Part shown: positions 9,650-21,499 of the stretch, one piece after another
Numbering within the stretch: position 1 is the first letter of the stretch
Layout of the letters: each line of letters opens with the position of its first letter
Assembly: GCA_023375785.1 (NCBI GenBank)
Contig: SZWC01007283.1
Location: 35,504-96,988 of the forward strand
Length of the DNA: 61,485 nucleotides
Reading direction: 5' to 3'
Source: Penium margaritaceum
Lineage: Eukaryota; Streptophyta; Zygnematophyceae; Desmidiales; Peniaceae
Notes under the pieces: generated by a model
The model's input: only the letters and a program-made list of their open reading frames with translations
Databases searched by the model: none
Told to the model about the DNA's origin: nothing
Position numbers and translations under genes: made by a program

Positions 9650-10731
9650 CTACGGTGAATCATAGACCAAATGGCTACCTAAGGATCTCTCCCACTCTGG
9701 TGAAACATCGCCCACACAGGCGACGCGTCTCGTGGTTTTTCCACTGGCGCCCGATGTGCACTCCGCTAGGAGTATGCGCCTTGGCATCCTTTGTGCCTCA
9801 TCCACAGGATCCTTCTGGTGGATCTCCTTATCAGCTTGACCGTCATAAGAATCCTTTGCATCGACTGGCACCGGTGGTGCACCGCCGCACTCCAATGGCA
9901 AGTCCTCAACTTCGACGTCCGTCGACTCCCCCGTCTCTGGAGAGTCCACCATGTCCACGTCGTTGCTAGCGATGTACCTCTGCTGCTTACAAAAATTAAT
10001 GTCTTGGCTGTGGATTACCTCCCCCTTGTGCATGTCGTACAGTCGGTACACGTTATGCGCACTCTCATAGCCAAAGAAATGGTACGACTTTGTCCGAGGG
10101 TCCAACTTGCCATCACATTACTGAACAGCCTGCACCATTGCATGCGTCTTGCACCAAACTAGTTTTAGGTGTGCAACACTTGGCTTGCGCCCGCTGCAAA
10201 TCTTCTGCATTGTCTTCCGGCCACTTTCGCTTTTAGCACTGCTGTTGGGGTAAGGTTGATGGTGTAGCTCGCTGTACGCAGAGCTTACGGCCAGAAGCTT
10301 CGCGACACTTTCGCTTCCACCAACATGGTTCGTACAATGTTCAACAATGTTTTGCTTGCCTGCTCTGTCATGCCATTAGACTAAGAAAGATATGATGTTG
10401 TTTGTTCCCATTGTCTGCCCTGTTGCTTCAACCACCCACTATAGCCCACGTATTCTCTTCCATTGTCGCTACGTAGGGCTCTGACCTTCCGGCCAATTTG
10501 CCTCTCCACCACGGCGATACACTCCTTCAACTGGTCCACGTTCTCACCTTTTTGTTTCATGAAGTACATGAAGAGTTTTCCACTGTAGTCATCTATGAAG
10601 GTGACAAAGTAGCATACGTCACTCTTCGACGGCATCTTGAATGGTCTGCACACGTCGCTGTGCACGACCTCCAGCATGTCCGTGATGCAATTCACGTTCT
10701 TGTTGAGTGGTTTGGACAACGCATTGTCCAA
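9650..10731 (-). pseudogene. pol: Copia-B integrase
   Basis: The part at 10731-10381 reads LEVVHSDVCRPF (first catalytic Asp), VTFIDDYSGKLFMYFMKQK and ALRSDNGREYVG (second Asp). The part at 10105-9650 carries the C-terminal YHFFGYESAHNVYRLYD block and an acidic linker. Between them (about 10106-10380) the frame is disrupted, and I do not see the QNGVxER block with the catalytic Glu in an intact frame. Confidence 0.78.
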
Positions 10732-11027
10732 AATGCAAGGCTCACACGTTTTCTGATGAACGCATCTGTCGCCTCCTCCGCACCATCCATGATGAGGCCG
10801 TGTACCAGGTCGCGCTTTGCCACCTCCTTCATGACTGCATGTGAGGAATGCCCCAGTCGCTGGTGCCAGAGCTCCAGATCAGCTCCCCCTCCTTTGGCCA
10901 GGTTGACGGTACGTTCTTGCGAGTCTCCTGTATTTGAAGTCATAGGGATCACCTTTGTCTCCACAATATAGATGCCTCCCTCGTGCTTAGCCTCCAGCAC
11001 GGTCTCACCGCAATTGTCCTTCTGCAC
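10692..11027 (-). pseudogene. pol: Copia-B GAG-pre-integrase region
   Basis: GIYIVETKV leads to LELWHQRLGHSSHAVMKEVAK, the HHCC-type pre-integrase motif. The expected downstream C-x2-C has partly survived as a CEPCILDNALSKP-like stretch in another frame, indicating a shift near 10740. I could not find a protease DSG motif in the short interval up to gag. Confidence 0.7.
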
Positions 11028-11289
11028 GACTACCTCCTACAACCTGAAGAGCACCTCGTACCTTTTTTCCATCAAGCGGCTGGCACTTGTGGTGTCAGCC
11101 AAGCCAGGTACGTCTGCATGTCGTTGTTGACGCGTTGCACCTGCTTTGAACCAACCACCACCTCCACTTCCCATCTCCTTGGTGAGCCTCCGGTTTGACC
11201 TTGTCATTTGCGACCACCATGGACTTGCTGGACTTGGTGTACTTGATGAATCTGATCTTCTCAACCTTGGTATGCTCCTCCACTCCAAA

Positions 11290-12160
11290 GTCAAGGCATC
11301 GTCAGTTAGCCTTCTTGAGGTAGTGGTTCTGAGTGTCGTTGAGAAGCCCCTTCTTGCCTTTGGCGTCCTTTCCGCCGGCCTTTGCCTCTTCAGTGCACTC
11401 ACGGGCCCAATAGTCCTCCTTGCCACAGTTGCAGCATGCACCCGTCTTGGCGCCCTTCTTGCGAAAGCCATGTCTGCCACCTCCCTTTCCCCCGCTTCCA
11501 CCGCCATGGGTTTTGGTGACGAGGGCTGATGAGAAAGACGAGGATTCGCTGGAGCTTCATTGCTGCACCTCGTTGCGGATGTACTTTACGACCACGTCTA
11601 TGTGAGCTTGTCATCTGTCCATCCTCACAAGATGGTGATGAGAGGGCTCCAAGTATTAGGTAGGGCCATGAGGAGGGCCATCGCCTGCAGCTCCATATTG
11701 ATCTTCCACCCCATATCATTGCATCATGAGACAAGCGATCTGATCTGCTGCATGGCAGAGATGACATTATCTCCCTCCTCAATTCTCACCATGAGGAGTC
11801 ACTTTATCACAAAGGTTTTGTTCGCCAACGATTATTACTGATGGATGGCACAGAGTTTTTATCAAGCTTCGGTTACCGGCGTGCAGCCCTGGAAGTAGCC
11901 CCACTGTAACTCAATCAACAAGAGAAGAGTAGCATGAGTGCCTCCGTGTTCTTCTTTGTGAAGGCCTCGTTTTGCGTTTCCTTCACTGTCGCTTTGTCGA
12001 CGACGTTTGTTCCCTTCATGACTTCCAGCAGTCCCTTATGCGCAAGGTGGAGCTCAAAGTGCCACCTCCATAGCCCAAAACCAGGGCCACGTGCATACTT
12101 CTAGATGGGTTGCATCTCCTTCTACGCCATTTATGTAGTCTTCTATCCCAGGTTCTCCGA
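11290..12160 (-). pseudogene. gag: Copia-B gag
   Basis: Translation from about 12130 gives a helical LWRWHFELHLAHKGLLEVMKG-type segment followed by VDKATVKETQNEAFTKKNTEALMLLF, which resembles plant Copia Gag. At about 11409-11450 lies a zinc-knuckle remnant, CCNCGKEDYWAREC, in which the expected His is Tyr. Arg/Lys/Gly-rich sequence precedes it. Several frameshifts divide it. Confidence 0.6.
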
Positions 12161-13181
12161 GTTTGATGACGAAGTCGTCCACACAGATAATCCCGTTTGT
12201 TGCGAAAACCGGGAGCGATGTGAAGGCCGGTCAAGGTCGTGAGCCCATAATCTTTTGTCAAAAAAACTTCGGCTGTGTAGTGGTTGATCCAACATGTCCC
12301 GACGGGTCTTGACTATGTTCACGACTTTGTTTTGTGCTAGTTCTGAGTCTAAGCGTGAGCTTTCTGGTCGCCTCACGCTATGTTTGTGGGAGTTGGGCAA
12401 AGTTGTAATAGAGTCAGTTTTTCATAAGAGAATAATGGTAGTTTGAATTAGTTTTTGGACAAAAACATTGATTGAGGGGTTCTAGGGCTAGTCACAAACT
12501 TCCCAGCGCACCAAACTGTGTGTGATTTGGTTAGCTATAGCTCCCGCTATGTCAGCCAAAGCGCTGACACCCAATCTAGGCGCTCAGTTGGTGGCACGCA
12601 CAATGTCCGTCCGCCAAGACGCCCTCATCCATCAAGGATCCATCAAAAAAACCTTTGAGGAGGCACAGATGTCCCTACACGTAGTGGAGGTGCCTCCTGT
12701 GCTTTTGGAGTGCGTTTTGATGTCTTAACTATCGAGTTTGGTGATGGAGATTGCCGTGGTTCAAAACCTGTCCGCGGCGCTGCAGTCAAAATTTTGAAGT
12801 CCCCAAGTAACAAACTATATTACTGAGTTTCGAACTCCGAGCCAGGATTTATGCAAAGTCCCTGAGTAATAACCTGCACTGCTGGTTCCGGTGAATCTTA
12901 TCCACCAGACACCTTGTCAGTCTTCCGGAGCTAAATCACCAGATGTACATTCGTTACTTGGAAAAACGCCAGTGGCACGCTCGTCGATTGGTCTGGTCTG
13001 GTCCTGGTGTGGCAACCTGGCCCCATGTCAAGTCTCTCGCGAGGATGACCCGGTCAACCAGCCGCTATCACCTCGTTGTCCTTTTACCCCTACCCACTTC
13101 TTTGAAGCTTGATTTCCTCGAAAGCCGAGCTCATTTGCTCCATTCCATGGTTGTGTGTATGGTATCCATCACCTGCATGCC
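12161..13181. other. No recognisable feature
   Basis: No family signature, LTR pair, PBS or long repeat is seen on either strand. It may be the leader or 5' LTR of Copia-B, or older unrelated DNA. It ends with ACACC (13182-13186), the target duplication of Copia-C. Confidence 0.4.
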
Positions 13182-13186
13182 ACACC

Positions 13187-13941
13187 TATTGTGATTTGCA
13201 TGTCCACTATCTCGCTGATATGTGCTGCGACCTCTCGATTGGTGCACATGCTTGTGTAGATGACGGACTTGGTGGATGTTGAGAACGGTGGGTGCTGAGC
13301 GATGGAGGGGACGTTGTATCATTATGAGAGACCTGGCTTCCATATCCTCGTGTGGAGTCTCCCACTTGGTAGCTGTGCACGTCCAGCTCCATTGGGAGCA
13401 ACCACCGTCACTCATGCCACGGACAGTTATAGGCGGTTTCTCTGAGTAGCATAGAGTTTGTCAAAGTTCAGACAGCCATAAATTTGCTTTATGAATTTTC
13501 TAGCTGATTGTGACTGCACGGTTGCGCTTGCAATGTGCATATTTTGGTATGGTCCAAGTTTTTGGAAAAAAACGGATGACACTCGGGTTTGGGGCTGTCG
13601 GTCCTTTGGCAGGGCTCAGCGAGAAAACTCCTCAGGCCTGAAAATAGTGCATATTCCTTATTGATTGGTAGACTGTGTAACAAGCCTCACAAAGGTGAGG
13701 ACCTACGTTAGTGTGAGAGGGGTCTCCCACCAAACCTCATTCTTGTTGTCAACTCAGTCATTACCCACATCCAACTGTAGTTATGGCGCTAACTTTAGAG
13801 TGCGAGCTTTCCCACTTACAGCTGCATACCCAACGTTGCTCAGGCAGTAATTCTAGGTGCAGCAGGCCACACACTTTAGTCCAAGTGTGTGAGGCGGCAT
13901 AAAATAGTCTTGCCCAGACTAGTGCAACATCCTTTCAAGCT
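13187..13941 (+). repeat. 5' LTR of Copia-C
   Basis: It is about 755 bp and aligns with 20237-20902 plus 35385-35470. It begins TATTGTGATTTGC (TGTTCTGATTTGC in the 3' copy) and ends TTTCAAGCT. The terminal dinucleotides are unusual or decayed, but the target duplication fixes them. Confidence 0.88.
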
Positions 13942-13954
13942 TGGTGTCAGAGCC
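13942..13954 (+). other. Primer binding site of Copia-C
   Basis: TGGTGTCAGAGCC follows the LTR directly. It differs from the initiator tRNA-Met complement TGGTATCAGAGC at one base. Confidence 0.8.
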
Positions 13955-15060
13955 ATAGCGTAGCAGATGCAATGCACTGAGCAGCAACAGCGGTGTACAG
14001 GTGCTAGCCAACATTTCCGGACCCCCATACGTGCCAGTGCAAGGAAGACTCTGCTAGATTTTTTTGTCCAAAGTTAGCCTCTCCATGTGACGTCTTAAAA
14101 ATTCTCCCAATGTGAGGGAAATTCTGTCAAATTGTTTTTTGTGGCATTGACCCAACGACGATGGTAGCGTAGGCGATCATGGGGCTGACACAAAGCGGAA
14201 CGATGCCGTCCGCAGATCTGATGCACGTGGCGAAGGCACCGCCACACATCAAGGAAGTATCTCCGCTGCTCATCTTCCCTCCTTGACTCTCCATCTTTCC
14301 TCTTAGCGATGATGCGGTGCTCACTCCTAGCCTCTCCTCTCCCATCGGGTGCAGCCAAGTTAGTAGCTGATGAAGCAGCACGGCTAAACTAACCAGACAG
14401 GAACACAAGAGACGCAAAAAAAAAATACACGCTTACTCCCATACGCTCTCGCTCACTGCCATGTGGCAGCAAACTGCAGCCACCGCTGCCACCTGCATGC
14501 GTGTAGGTGAGCAGCAGCAATACAACAGCGCAGCAGTGTAGCAACAGTGTAGCAGAAGTAAGAGTAGCGCACAAAAGCAACAGCAATAGCGGCGCAGCAG
14601 CAGCAGGAGCAGCACAAAAAACCAGCAGCTATAGCATAAAGTAATAGTTACAACAGCAACGATAGTAGCATAAGCAACGGTAGCAATGATGGTAGTAGAA
14701 GTAGCAGTAGCTTGTAGCAACAGCACAAAGCACAAGTAGCAGCATCCCCTGGAGTAGCAACAACAGCAGCAATCCTACACAACAACAGCCCCGCGGCGGC
14801 CACAACTACAGCACTTACGGTGGTCCTTGCAGCTCCGCTTCAGTAGCCGCAATGGCAGAGCCTTAGCTGCAGCTGCACACGTAGCCAAGCCAGCTGCGGA
14901 AGCTGCGTGAGCTTCTGCGCATCTCCTTCCACCCTTTGCGGTGGCGGGGCTACCGGCCACCAACCACCACTAGAGAGAAAAAACTGGGTATATCAGTAAA
15001 CTCGACAAGGAGGGTACACGTAAACTGGCAGGGAATTCTTGAAGAAAAAGAAAAAAAAAA
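13955..15060 (+). other. Leader of Copia-C with AGC-rich tract
   Basis: No gene is supported. From about 14500 to 14790 it is rich in AGC/AGT-type triplets, which give low-complexity ORFs on the minus strand. This matches the CAG-rich leaders of A and F. The segment 14090-14400 has an open minus frame without any family signature. Confidence 0.5.
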
Positions 15061-16395
15061 TGTCAATTCCTCTCCTTCATTCGAATCCTCGAGAAAAGTG
15101 GTCAGTATACCCTGAAGTACGACTCCTCCATCCTTGAGCAGTTATCCAATGCAAGCCATGCTGCTATAGCCCTTGTCTTTGCCACACCAGAGAGTGAACG
15201 CGCTGACCTTGAGCCCTACATCGGCAATCATATCGCCGGCACCGACCCTGACCCCCGTGAGGTACGGAGGACCATCACACATCCAAACCGTGCTGCTGGC
15301 CAGGTCGTCATCAATCGCCTTCTAAGGAACTTCACCAACCTCAAGATGGGTGACTCGGATTTTGTGACCGCCTTTTGTCACAACGTACAAGATCCTCTTT
15401 GTCGACTCGACAAGGCTGGTCCGCCTCCACTGGCCGCCCTCCTCACCATCAAGAACGACGCAACTCTTGACTACGCAAAGAACCTCGTCGACTTTGACCT
15501 CAACACTTTGGTGGCCATGGGGTCCCCGTGCACTCTGATGTCCTGATTCTATTCCTGGTTCATGACATGGGAGGAGGCGATTCACTACACCCACCTGCAC
15601 TGTGGAGACACGAACGCCGTGGCAGCAGTTATCCCCACCACTCCTGTGCCTCCGTTGTACAGGGTCCCTCGTGCATCTGGAGCGACGCGTGGTGGTGGCC
15701 ACTATAGAGGGGGATGTGGGACGTCAGCTCCTCCCGTGGTAGGTCTCTCGTTTGCCACAACTGTGCACAGATGGGCCATGGCTGGTACACCTTTCCATCA
15801 CCCACTGACGAGTGACGTATCGTTAGCCGCATGCATAGCGAGCGTGAGTGGTGGCTTGGTACAGCTGCAGCCACCACTGCCTCTCTTGTTGGTATTCCCT
15901 CCACTTCCTCAGTGGCCGCCTCCTCTACCGGCGCTGTAAGAGCTATGACTGGTTCCTCGGCTCCTCCTATGCCTCCCATCAGGCCCGTTGCTGCATGGAA
16001 TCCTCGTGTGGTCACCTCCACCATCACAACTGAGTTACACCTCGGCGCCTCCCTCCGGCATGACCACACCATAGTACCTTTCAACTCCCGGGCCCTCTGA
16101 TCGTGAGTGCTAGCTGGAGTCGTTCATCACAAACTGCCTTGGCTTCCTCCCTCATTAGCCACAGGGAAGCACAAGTTGTATGTCTGCTAGCTAGGAAGTC
16201 ACAGACAGTTTTCATACTAAGATTGCTCTCCGTGGTGGTCTCCTTCTAGATGGTCGTTGCGTTCCTATCCCTGTCTGGGATGATCTTGGTTGGCTTAACG
16301 ATTGGTAGGTATGCTTTTCCGCTCACTCTCATGCACAGCACTTGTTTCTCGCGTCATTTCACGTCTCTCAGTGCAATGTTACCGCGCCTGTCCAT
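15061..16395 (+). pseudogene. gag: Copia-C gag remnant
   Basis: A frame from about 15100 gives SILEQLSNASHAAIALVFAT, then HIAGTDPDPREVRRTI and GQVVINRLLRNF, a helical Gag-like region. A TGA lies at 15543. A zinc-knuckle remnant, CHNCAQMGHGWYTF, lies at about 15755-15796 with its last Cys changed to Phe. It is more distantly related to the other Gags than the Pol region is. There are multiple stops and shifts. Confidence 0.65.
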
Positions 16396-17020
16396 GATCT
16401 TGATGGTACCTGGATCATCCACTCTGGTGCTACGCATCACATGATGTCTTGTCGTCAAGTGTTCAGTATGCTTGGCCCATTTGGTAACGTCTAGAGTGTT
16501 TGATCTGGAACTTGTCAGGTACTTCCTTTTTGTGGTATTGGTGTTGTCCATTTTTGGGATTCGTCTGGCGACGTCTACGTCACTTATGTGATGTATGTGC
16601 CTTCCCTTGAGCTCAGCCTTCTTTCCGTCACTGCTCTTGACTGTATGGGAATGGATATTTTACACTCCTGTGGCATTGGCACGATCATTCTTCATCCGTA
16701 TGGTCGTGTGATGTTACGTGCAAAGTCTCGTGATGACTTGTGGTACGTCACTCGTCTGTCTTTGGTATCCTCACCCCTGTTTTCATAAGGGACGCACGTG
16801 TTTGTCACAAGTACTCTTTCCCCGCAGCATACTCACCACCTCTACCATCACCTATGCCACATACATAACTCTGCCATTCAGAGCATACTCCGTATGCAGC
16901 CTGCCCTTGGCCTCAATCCAGCTATGTTTCAGTTACCTTGCAAAGCTAATTGCATCCACTGTGCTTATAACAAGATGCACAGGTCATCTTATCCTGTCTC
17001 CCCTTCCTGGGCCTCCCACC
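16396..17020 (+). pseudogene. pol: Copia-C protease and pre-integrase remnant
   Basis: GTWIIHSGATHHMMSC at about 16409-16456 is the protease active-site region with the catalytic Asp replaced by His. Downstream, VMYVPSLELSLLSV and RVMLRAKSRDDLWYV are conserved. The pre-integrase part is LYHHLCHIHNSAIQS followed by CIHCAYNKMHRSSY. Several stops interrupt it. Confidence 0.78.
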
Positions 17021-18515
17021 CACTAGAGCTGGTCCATTCTGATCTCATGGGTCCCTTACCTGTCAATTCTGTTCCATTGTGTGGTCATTACATTCTCACC
17101 CCCACTGATGACTACTCTCATTTTCAATGGGTATTCTGCCTCAGGCAGAAGAGCGATGTAGTGGGTGCGACTTTTTATTGGCTCCTCGTCGTAGAGCGCG
17201 AGTGTGGTCATCCCCTTTATTGCTTCTGTTATGACCGAGGTGGCGAGTTTATGGGGAAGGCAGATGTTTTCTCATAAAACAGCCGTGGTGTCGGACATAA
17301 CATGTCTGCACCTTACACTCTGGAGTAGAACGGTGTCTCTGAGAGCTGAAATCTCACCATGGTTGATGCGATCTACACTATGTGCATTGAGCCTGCTTTA
17401 TCCAAGGGTTTCTTCTTCGAGGCCATGTCGTACATGACCTGGGTGTGGAATAGAGTTTTCTATGGTCCCCTGCCCTGTCCCGTCACTCCTTACCAATATT
17501 GGTGTGAACAACGCGTAGATCTTTGTCCTGCGCAGGTCTGGTGCTTCATCGCCAGCGTCTACCTCCCGGAGGACTATTGGGATGGCAAACTGGCTTCCTG
17601 TGGCCGACTCTGTACCTTTCTCGGAGTGTCTTGTCCGTCAAAGGCCTGAAAGTTCAAGGATCATGTTCAGCATCGCATCATTGAGTCGCGTGATGCACTA
17701 TTCTTTAAGGAGTGTTTTCATGTGATCTCCCTCTTGTATGTGCTAGGCTTGTCGCTGCTATCATGTTGGGGAGATCTGTACCAGTGCACAATGTTGCTCC
17801 CTCTTTTTCAGTGTCCAAAGTCCCTGGTTCCACCGAGTCACCCACGTCTCCACACATACTGGACACCCCCACTGCACAAGAGTTTCCATCTGAGCCTGTT
17901 CCTCACACTACCGACCAGGTATTTGAGTCTACCTCTTTGACCGCTGACTTCGGCGACTGGGCGACTGAGTCCACCTCTTCGGCTACTAGCTCCGTCGACC
18001 AAGTGACTGAGTCCACATCTTTGGCCACGGACTCGGCCACCGAGGCGACCAATTGAGTCACTCTGGTCGCTGCCTCAGTCAAGCAGTCTTCAGGCGTCGA
18101 TCACTCCATCGTGTCCTTGCCTCCTTGGCCTTGGCACACCCACTCCTCTTGTGTTGGTCGAATATACTCCAGCACTCCTGGTAGTCGTCTTCGTCCACAC
18201 ACCCTATTGCCTCCATCAGGCAGGCATCCTGCCATAGTTCAGCCATCCCCGGCCACTAGCCTCCATCCCACACTCCCTTCTCACACTGTGGTAAGTAGGG
18301 ATCAAAGGAAAAAGGCCTTGGGTCTGACTACCATTGCCGTTGTCACAGCGGACTTTCACCCTAGATCTACATTGGGTTATGCCCTGATTTCTCAGGAGCA
18401 TCAATGTGCTCTTTCTGTCTCGTTGTCGCATGCTCAAGCTGGCCTTGGCAGCACTCGTCTGTACACAACCAAGCCATCTGTGCAGGCAGCGGATCCACAG
18501 AGCCTCGGTTAGGCC
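17020..18515 (+). pseudogene. pol: Copia-C integrase and linker remnant
   Basis: LELVHSDLMGPLP (first Asp) and YDRGGEFMG (second Asp) are intact. The QNGV-ERWN block is broken by TAG (in place of Gln) and TGA (in place of Trp). YMTWVWNRVFYGPLP and LCTFLGVSCPSKA follow, then a TGA where Trp is expected. The linker to 18515 is Ser/Thr/Pro-rich. Confidence 0.8.
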
Positions 18516-20037
18516 ATGGCCGTACCTGATGCTACCCTGTGGGAAGATGCTTGGAAGGAGGAACTCGCTGCTATCAATGAGCAGGCTGTGTACGACCCAG
18601 TTGACTTGCCCCCAAGCCGTAAAGCCATTGGGACCAAGTGGGTTTTGTGTCCCAAGTGGAATTTGGATGGCATGCTAGACAAGTACAAAGCCCGGCTAAC
18701 AGCCAAAGGGTTTGCACAAGTACGAGTAGTGGACTTTGACCATGTTTTTGCTCCAGTTGGACATTTCAGCACCAGCCGGGCACTCTTCAGCATGGTCAAA
18801 CAGTATGGGAACTCCATTAGATGGAATTGAGCAATGCCTTCTTGCATGGCGCTCTTGATGGAGAGGAGCTATACATGGTCCATCCCCCAGGTTTTAATGA
18901 TGGCATTGGTCATGTCTGGTGACTACAGAAGGCCCTTTACGGCCTCAAACAATCGTTCAGATGCTAGAACATATAGATCAGCCATGCCCTCTTGAATGGT
19001 TACTTGATGCGTAGCGCCGCAGATCCAGCTCTCTTCTTCAATCCAATGGGTGCCATCCTTGTCATCATGCTCGTCTATGTGGACAATCTTCTCATTGTGT
19101 CCCCTGACCTCACCGTTGTCTAGCAAGTGAAGGATCTACAATAGTCCACATACAAGATGAAAGATCTTAGACATGCATAGGTGTTTTTTTTCATGGAGAT
19201 TGAGCGTGATTGTGCCCACGGCATTCTCCGTGTGCATCAGGCAGCCTACGTGTAGAGATTAGCTGAGCGCTTTGCGGACCTCCTGCCCTTGGTACCTAGT
19301 GCATCCACTCCCATAACCTTAGATGGCGAGATCAAGGTAAAAGATTCTGATGTTGACACATCGGGTGTGAATGTGGAAGTGCTACCTTTCTTTGTATCAT
19401 TTGGTCACTCATGTTCCTTCCCACCACCGCACAACTGGACATTGCTTTTGCTATGAATCTACAGTTTTTCAGTTCCCACATGAGTTGCACCTAGATGCAG
19501 TGACTTGCATGGTGCAATATGTTGTCTCCATTGCGCGTCGTGGATTGACTTTCTGCCACCAGCTATCTGTGGTCGCCAAAGGCTACACGTATAGTAAGTG
19601 GACTGGGAGTGTAGATTGCAAGAGCCACACCAGATGGATCTCCCTTCTTGGTGGCACAACTATCTTGTGGCGTAGTGGCAAGTAGGAGTGCATGGCACGC
19701 AATATTGCAGAGACAGAGTACGTGGCATTGGGCATTGGTGTAAGCGAAGGTGTGTGGCTCAGACGTTTGCTCTATGAGTTTCTTCAGCCTGCATTGTCTA
19801 TCACACTGCATTGTGACAATGAGAGTGCCATTTCTATTGCAGAAAATGATGGCATTCAGCACACTCTCACAGAACAAATCAATGTGGAGTATCACTACAT
19901 GCGCATTTTGTTGCATGAGAGAAACATTCAGATTATGTGGGTTAGGACCGTGCGATAGCTTGCTGACTTCTTGACCAAGGTCATCAAGCGTGCATCGTTC
20001 AAAAGAGTTATTAGTTTCTTTAGTCTACATCCGTGAG
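18516..20037 (+). pseudogene. pol: Copia-C RT-RNase H remnant
   Basis: RT starts EDAWKEELAAINE...VYDPVDLPP, then IGTKWVL, YKARLTAKGFAQ and FAPVGHFSTSRALFS. The polymerase motif reads YVDN instead of YVDD (about 19076-19087). RNase H retains GYTYSKW, AETEYVALG and CDNESAISIA. Many in-frame stops occur, several TAG at positions where relatives have Gln (SGK-Q, R-Q-LADF). It ends LADFLTK...SLHP and a TGA. Confidence 0.82.
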
Positions 20038-20226
20038 TGACCTTGTAACTGTGAACTCCCTTACCCTATGTTGCCTCATGTATGTCCTCGCTTTTTGTGG
20101 GCTCATCTTCACACTTTTGTGGACTTGCTGGACTGTGAGGGCATGAGAGCATGGAGAAGCGTGACTTGTGTTGTGCACTATCGATGTATGAACTCTGCAC
20201 GTGTATGTACACTGGTGTACACGGGT

Positions 20227-20236
20227 CATGGGGGAG
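20227..20236 (+). other. Polypurine tract of Copia-C
   Basis: CATGGGGGAG directly precedes the 3' LTR, identical to the tract of Copia-A. Confidence 0.8.
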
Positions 20237-20902
20237 TGTTCTGATTTGCGTGTGCACTATCTCTCTAATCTTTGCTGTGACCTCTTGGCTGGTATACATG
20301 CTCGTGCAGATGATTGACTCGGCGGACGTTGAAGACGGTGGGCACTAAGCGATGGAGGGGATACCGCATTATTGTGAGAGACCTTGCTTCCGTCTCCTCG
20401 TTTGGAGTCTCCCACTTGGTAGCACTGCGCGTCCAGCTCCATCAGCAGAAGCCACCGTCACTCATGTCACGAACATAGGCGACTGCTCTGAGTAGCATAG
20501 AATTTGCCAAGGTTTAGGCAGCCATAACTTTGCTTTGTTAATGTTCTAGCTGGTTGTGACAGCACGATTGCATTTGTTGCTTGCAGTTTTGGTGTGGTCC
20601 AATTCTTAGGAAAAAATGGACGGCGTCCGGCTTTGGGGCTGTCGGTCCTGTGGTAGGGCTCACCAAGAAAACCCCTTAGGCAAAAAAAAAAGTGCATTTT
20701 CTTGATTGGTTGGTCAAATGAGTGACAAGGCTCACAGAGGTGAGGGCCTAGGTTAGTGTGGGATGAATCTTTCACCAAACCTCATTTTTGTTGTCAACTC
20801 AGTCCTTACTCACATCCAATTTCCGTTTCGATGCTAACTCTTGAGTGTTAGCTTTCCCTCTCACAGCTGAGCAGCCAGCGGTGCTGAGGCACTTAGTCTC
20901 TG
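20237..20902 (+). repeat. 3' LTR of Copia-C, first part
   Basis: It matches the 5' LTR from its start up to about 90 bp from its end, where Copia-D is inserted. The last five bases, CTCTG (20898-20902), are the D target duplication. Confidence 0.9.
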
Positions 20903-21433
20903 TAGGTAGTGTAGAGTGGAATGTGGGAGGGAACGCAAATGACTGTGTGTGAAACAAGCCAAGAGAGGCAGAGAACCATGGAGGTGGGTCTACACACACG
21001 CGGGTCAAAGCGACGAGTCACAAGTGCGTGAGGTGTTCGCTGCATGCAAGGCAAGTAGCGAGTGGACAAGCAGCAAGCTCACCCTCGCTTGCTACCCATG
21101 CCATGCGTGAAGTTGAACAACCTGTATTTTTTTGGAAAATCCCTGTGTGCTAGCTGTCCATCATTCTACGGCAGCATGTCGTCTGGGAGGAGCAACCCAG
21201 CTACAGCACCCAGAAAGGACAAGTGGCAAATCCCATGTGCACAATAGTCACACCGGCACATTGTAGGTCGCTGACTCATCAACATCTACTGAGTGGATCT
21301 CCACCCATGTGGCGTTGTTCTGTGGGCGGTAGCCCCAGTGGCAGTGTCCCTTCACAGTCAGTCACTTCCATAAGTGTGGTGAGTGTCCAGCAAGGCCAGA
21401 GGTCACAACGTGCTTGTGGCACATACACCAACA
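20903..21433 (-). repeat. 3' LTR of Copia-D
   Basis: 531 bp, paired with 34851-35379. On the plus strand it runs from TAGGTAGTG to ACCAACA and is followed by the inverted polypurine tract CTCCCCCATGACCC (21434-21447). Confidence 0.9.
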
Positions 21434-21447
21434 CTCCCCCATGACCC
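21434..21447 (-). other. Polypurine tract of Copia-D
   Basis: The minus strand reads GGGTCATGGGGGAG immediately before the 3' LTR. Confidence 0.82.
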
Positions 21448-21499
21448 ACAGCTGATAAACAACACAGACTCACAAGCACACATGAGCTTCACAAGACAT

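Larger units (their letters stand above)
9335..12160 (-). mobile_element. Copia-B, truncated old copia element
   Basis: On the minus strand, from right to left, there is gag with a degenerate zinc knuckle, a pre-integrase region, integrase and only the first part of RT. It is unlike the other elements in sequence (for example LWHQRLGHSS, VHSDVCRPF, RRSERQRK), so it is a separate family. No LTR, PBS or PPT is recognised. RT stops after VIGTKW, where the sequence changes to simple repeats. Many stops and shifts mark it as old. Confidence 0.75.

Noticed and set aside
12161..13181. Possible host exon between Copia-B and Copia-C
   Set aside because: Open frames are short, with no conserved motif or splice-flanked pattern that I can support.
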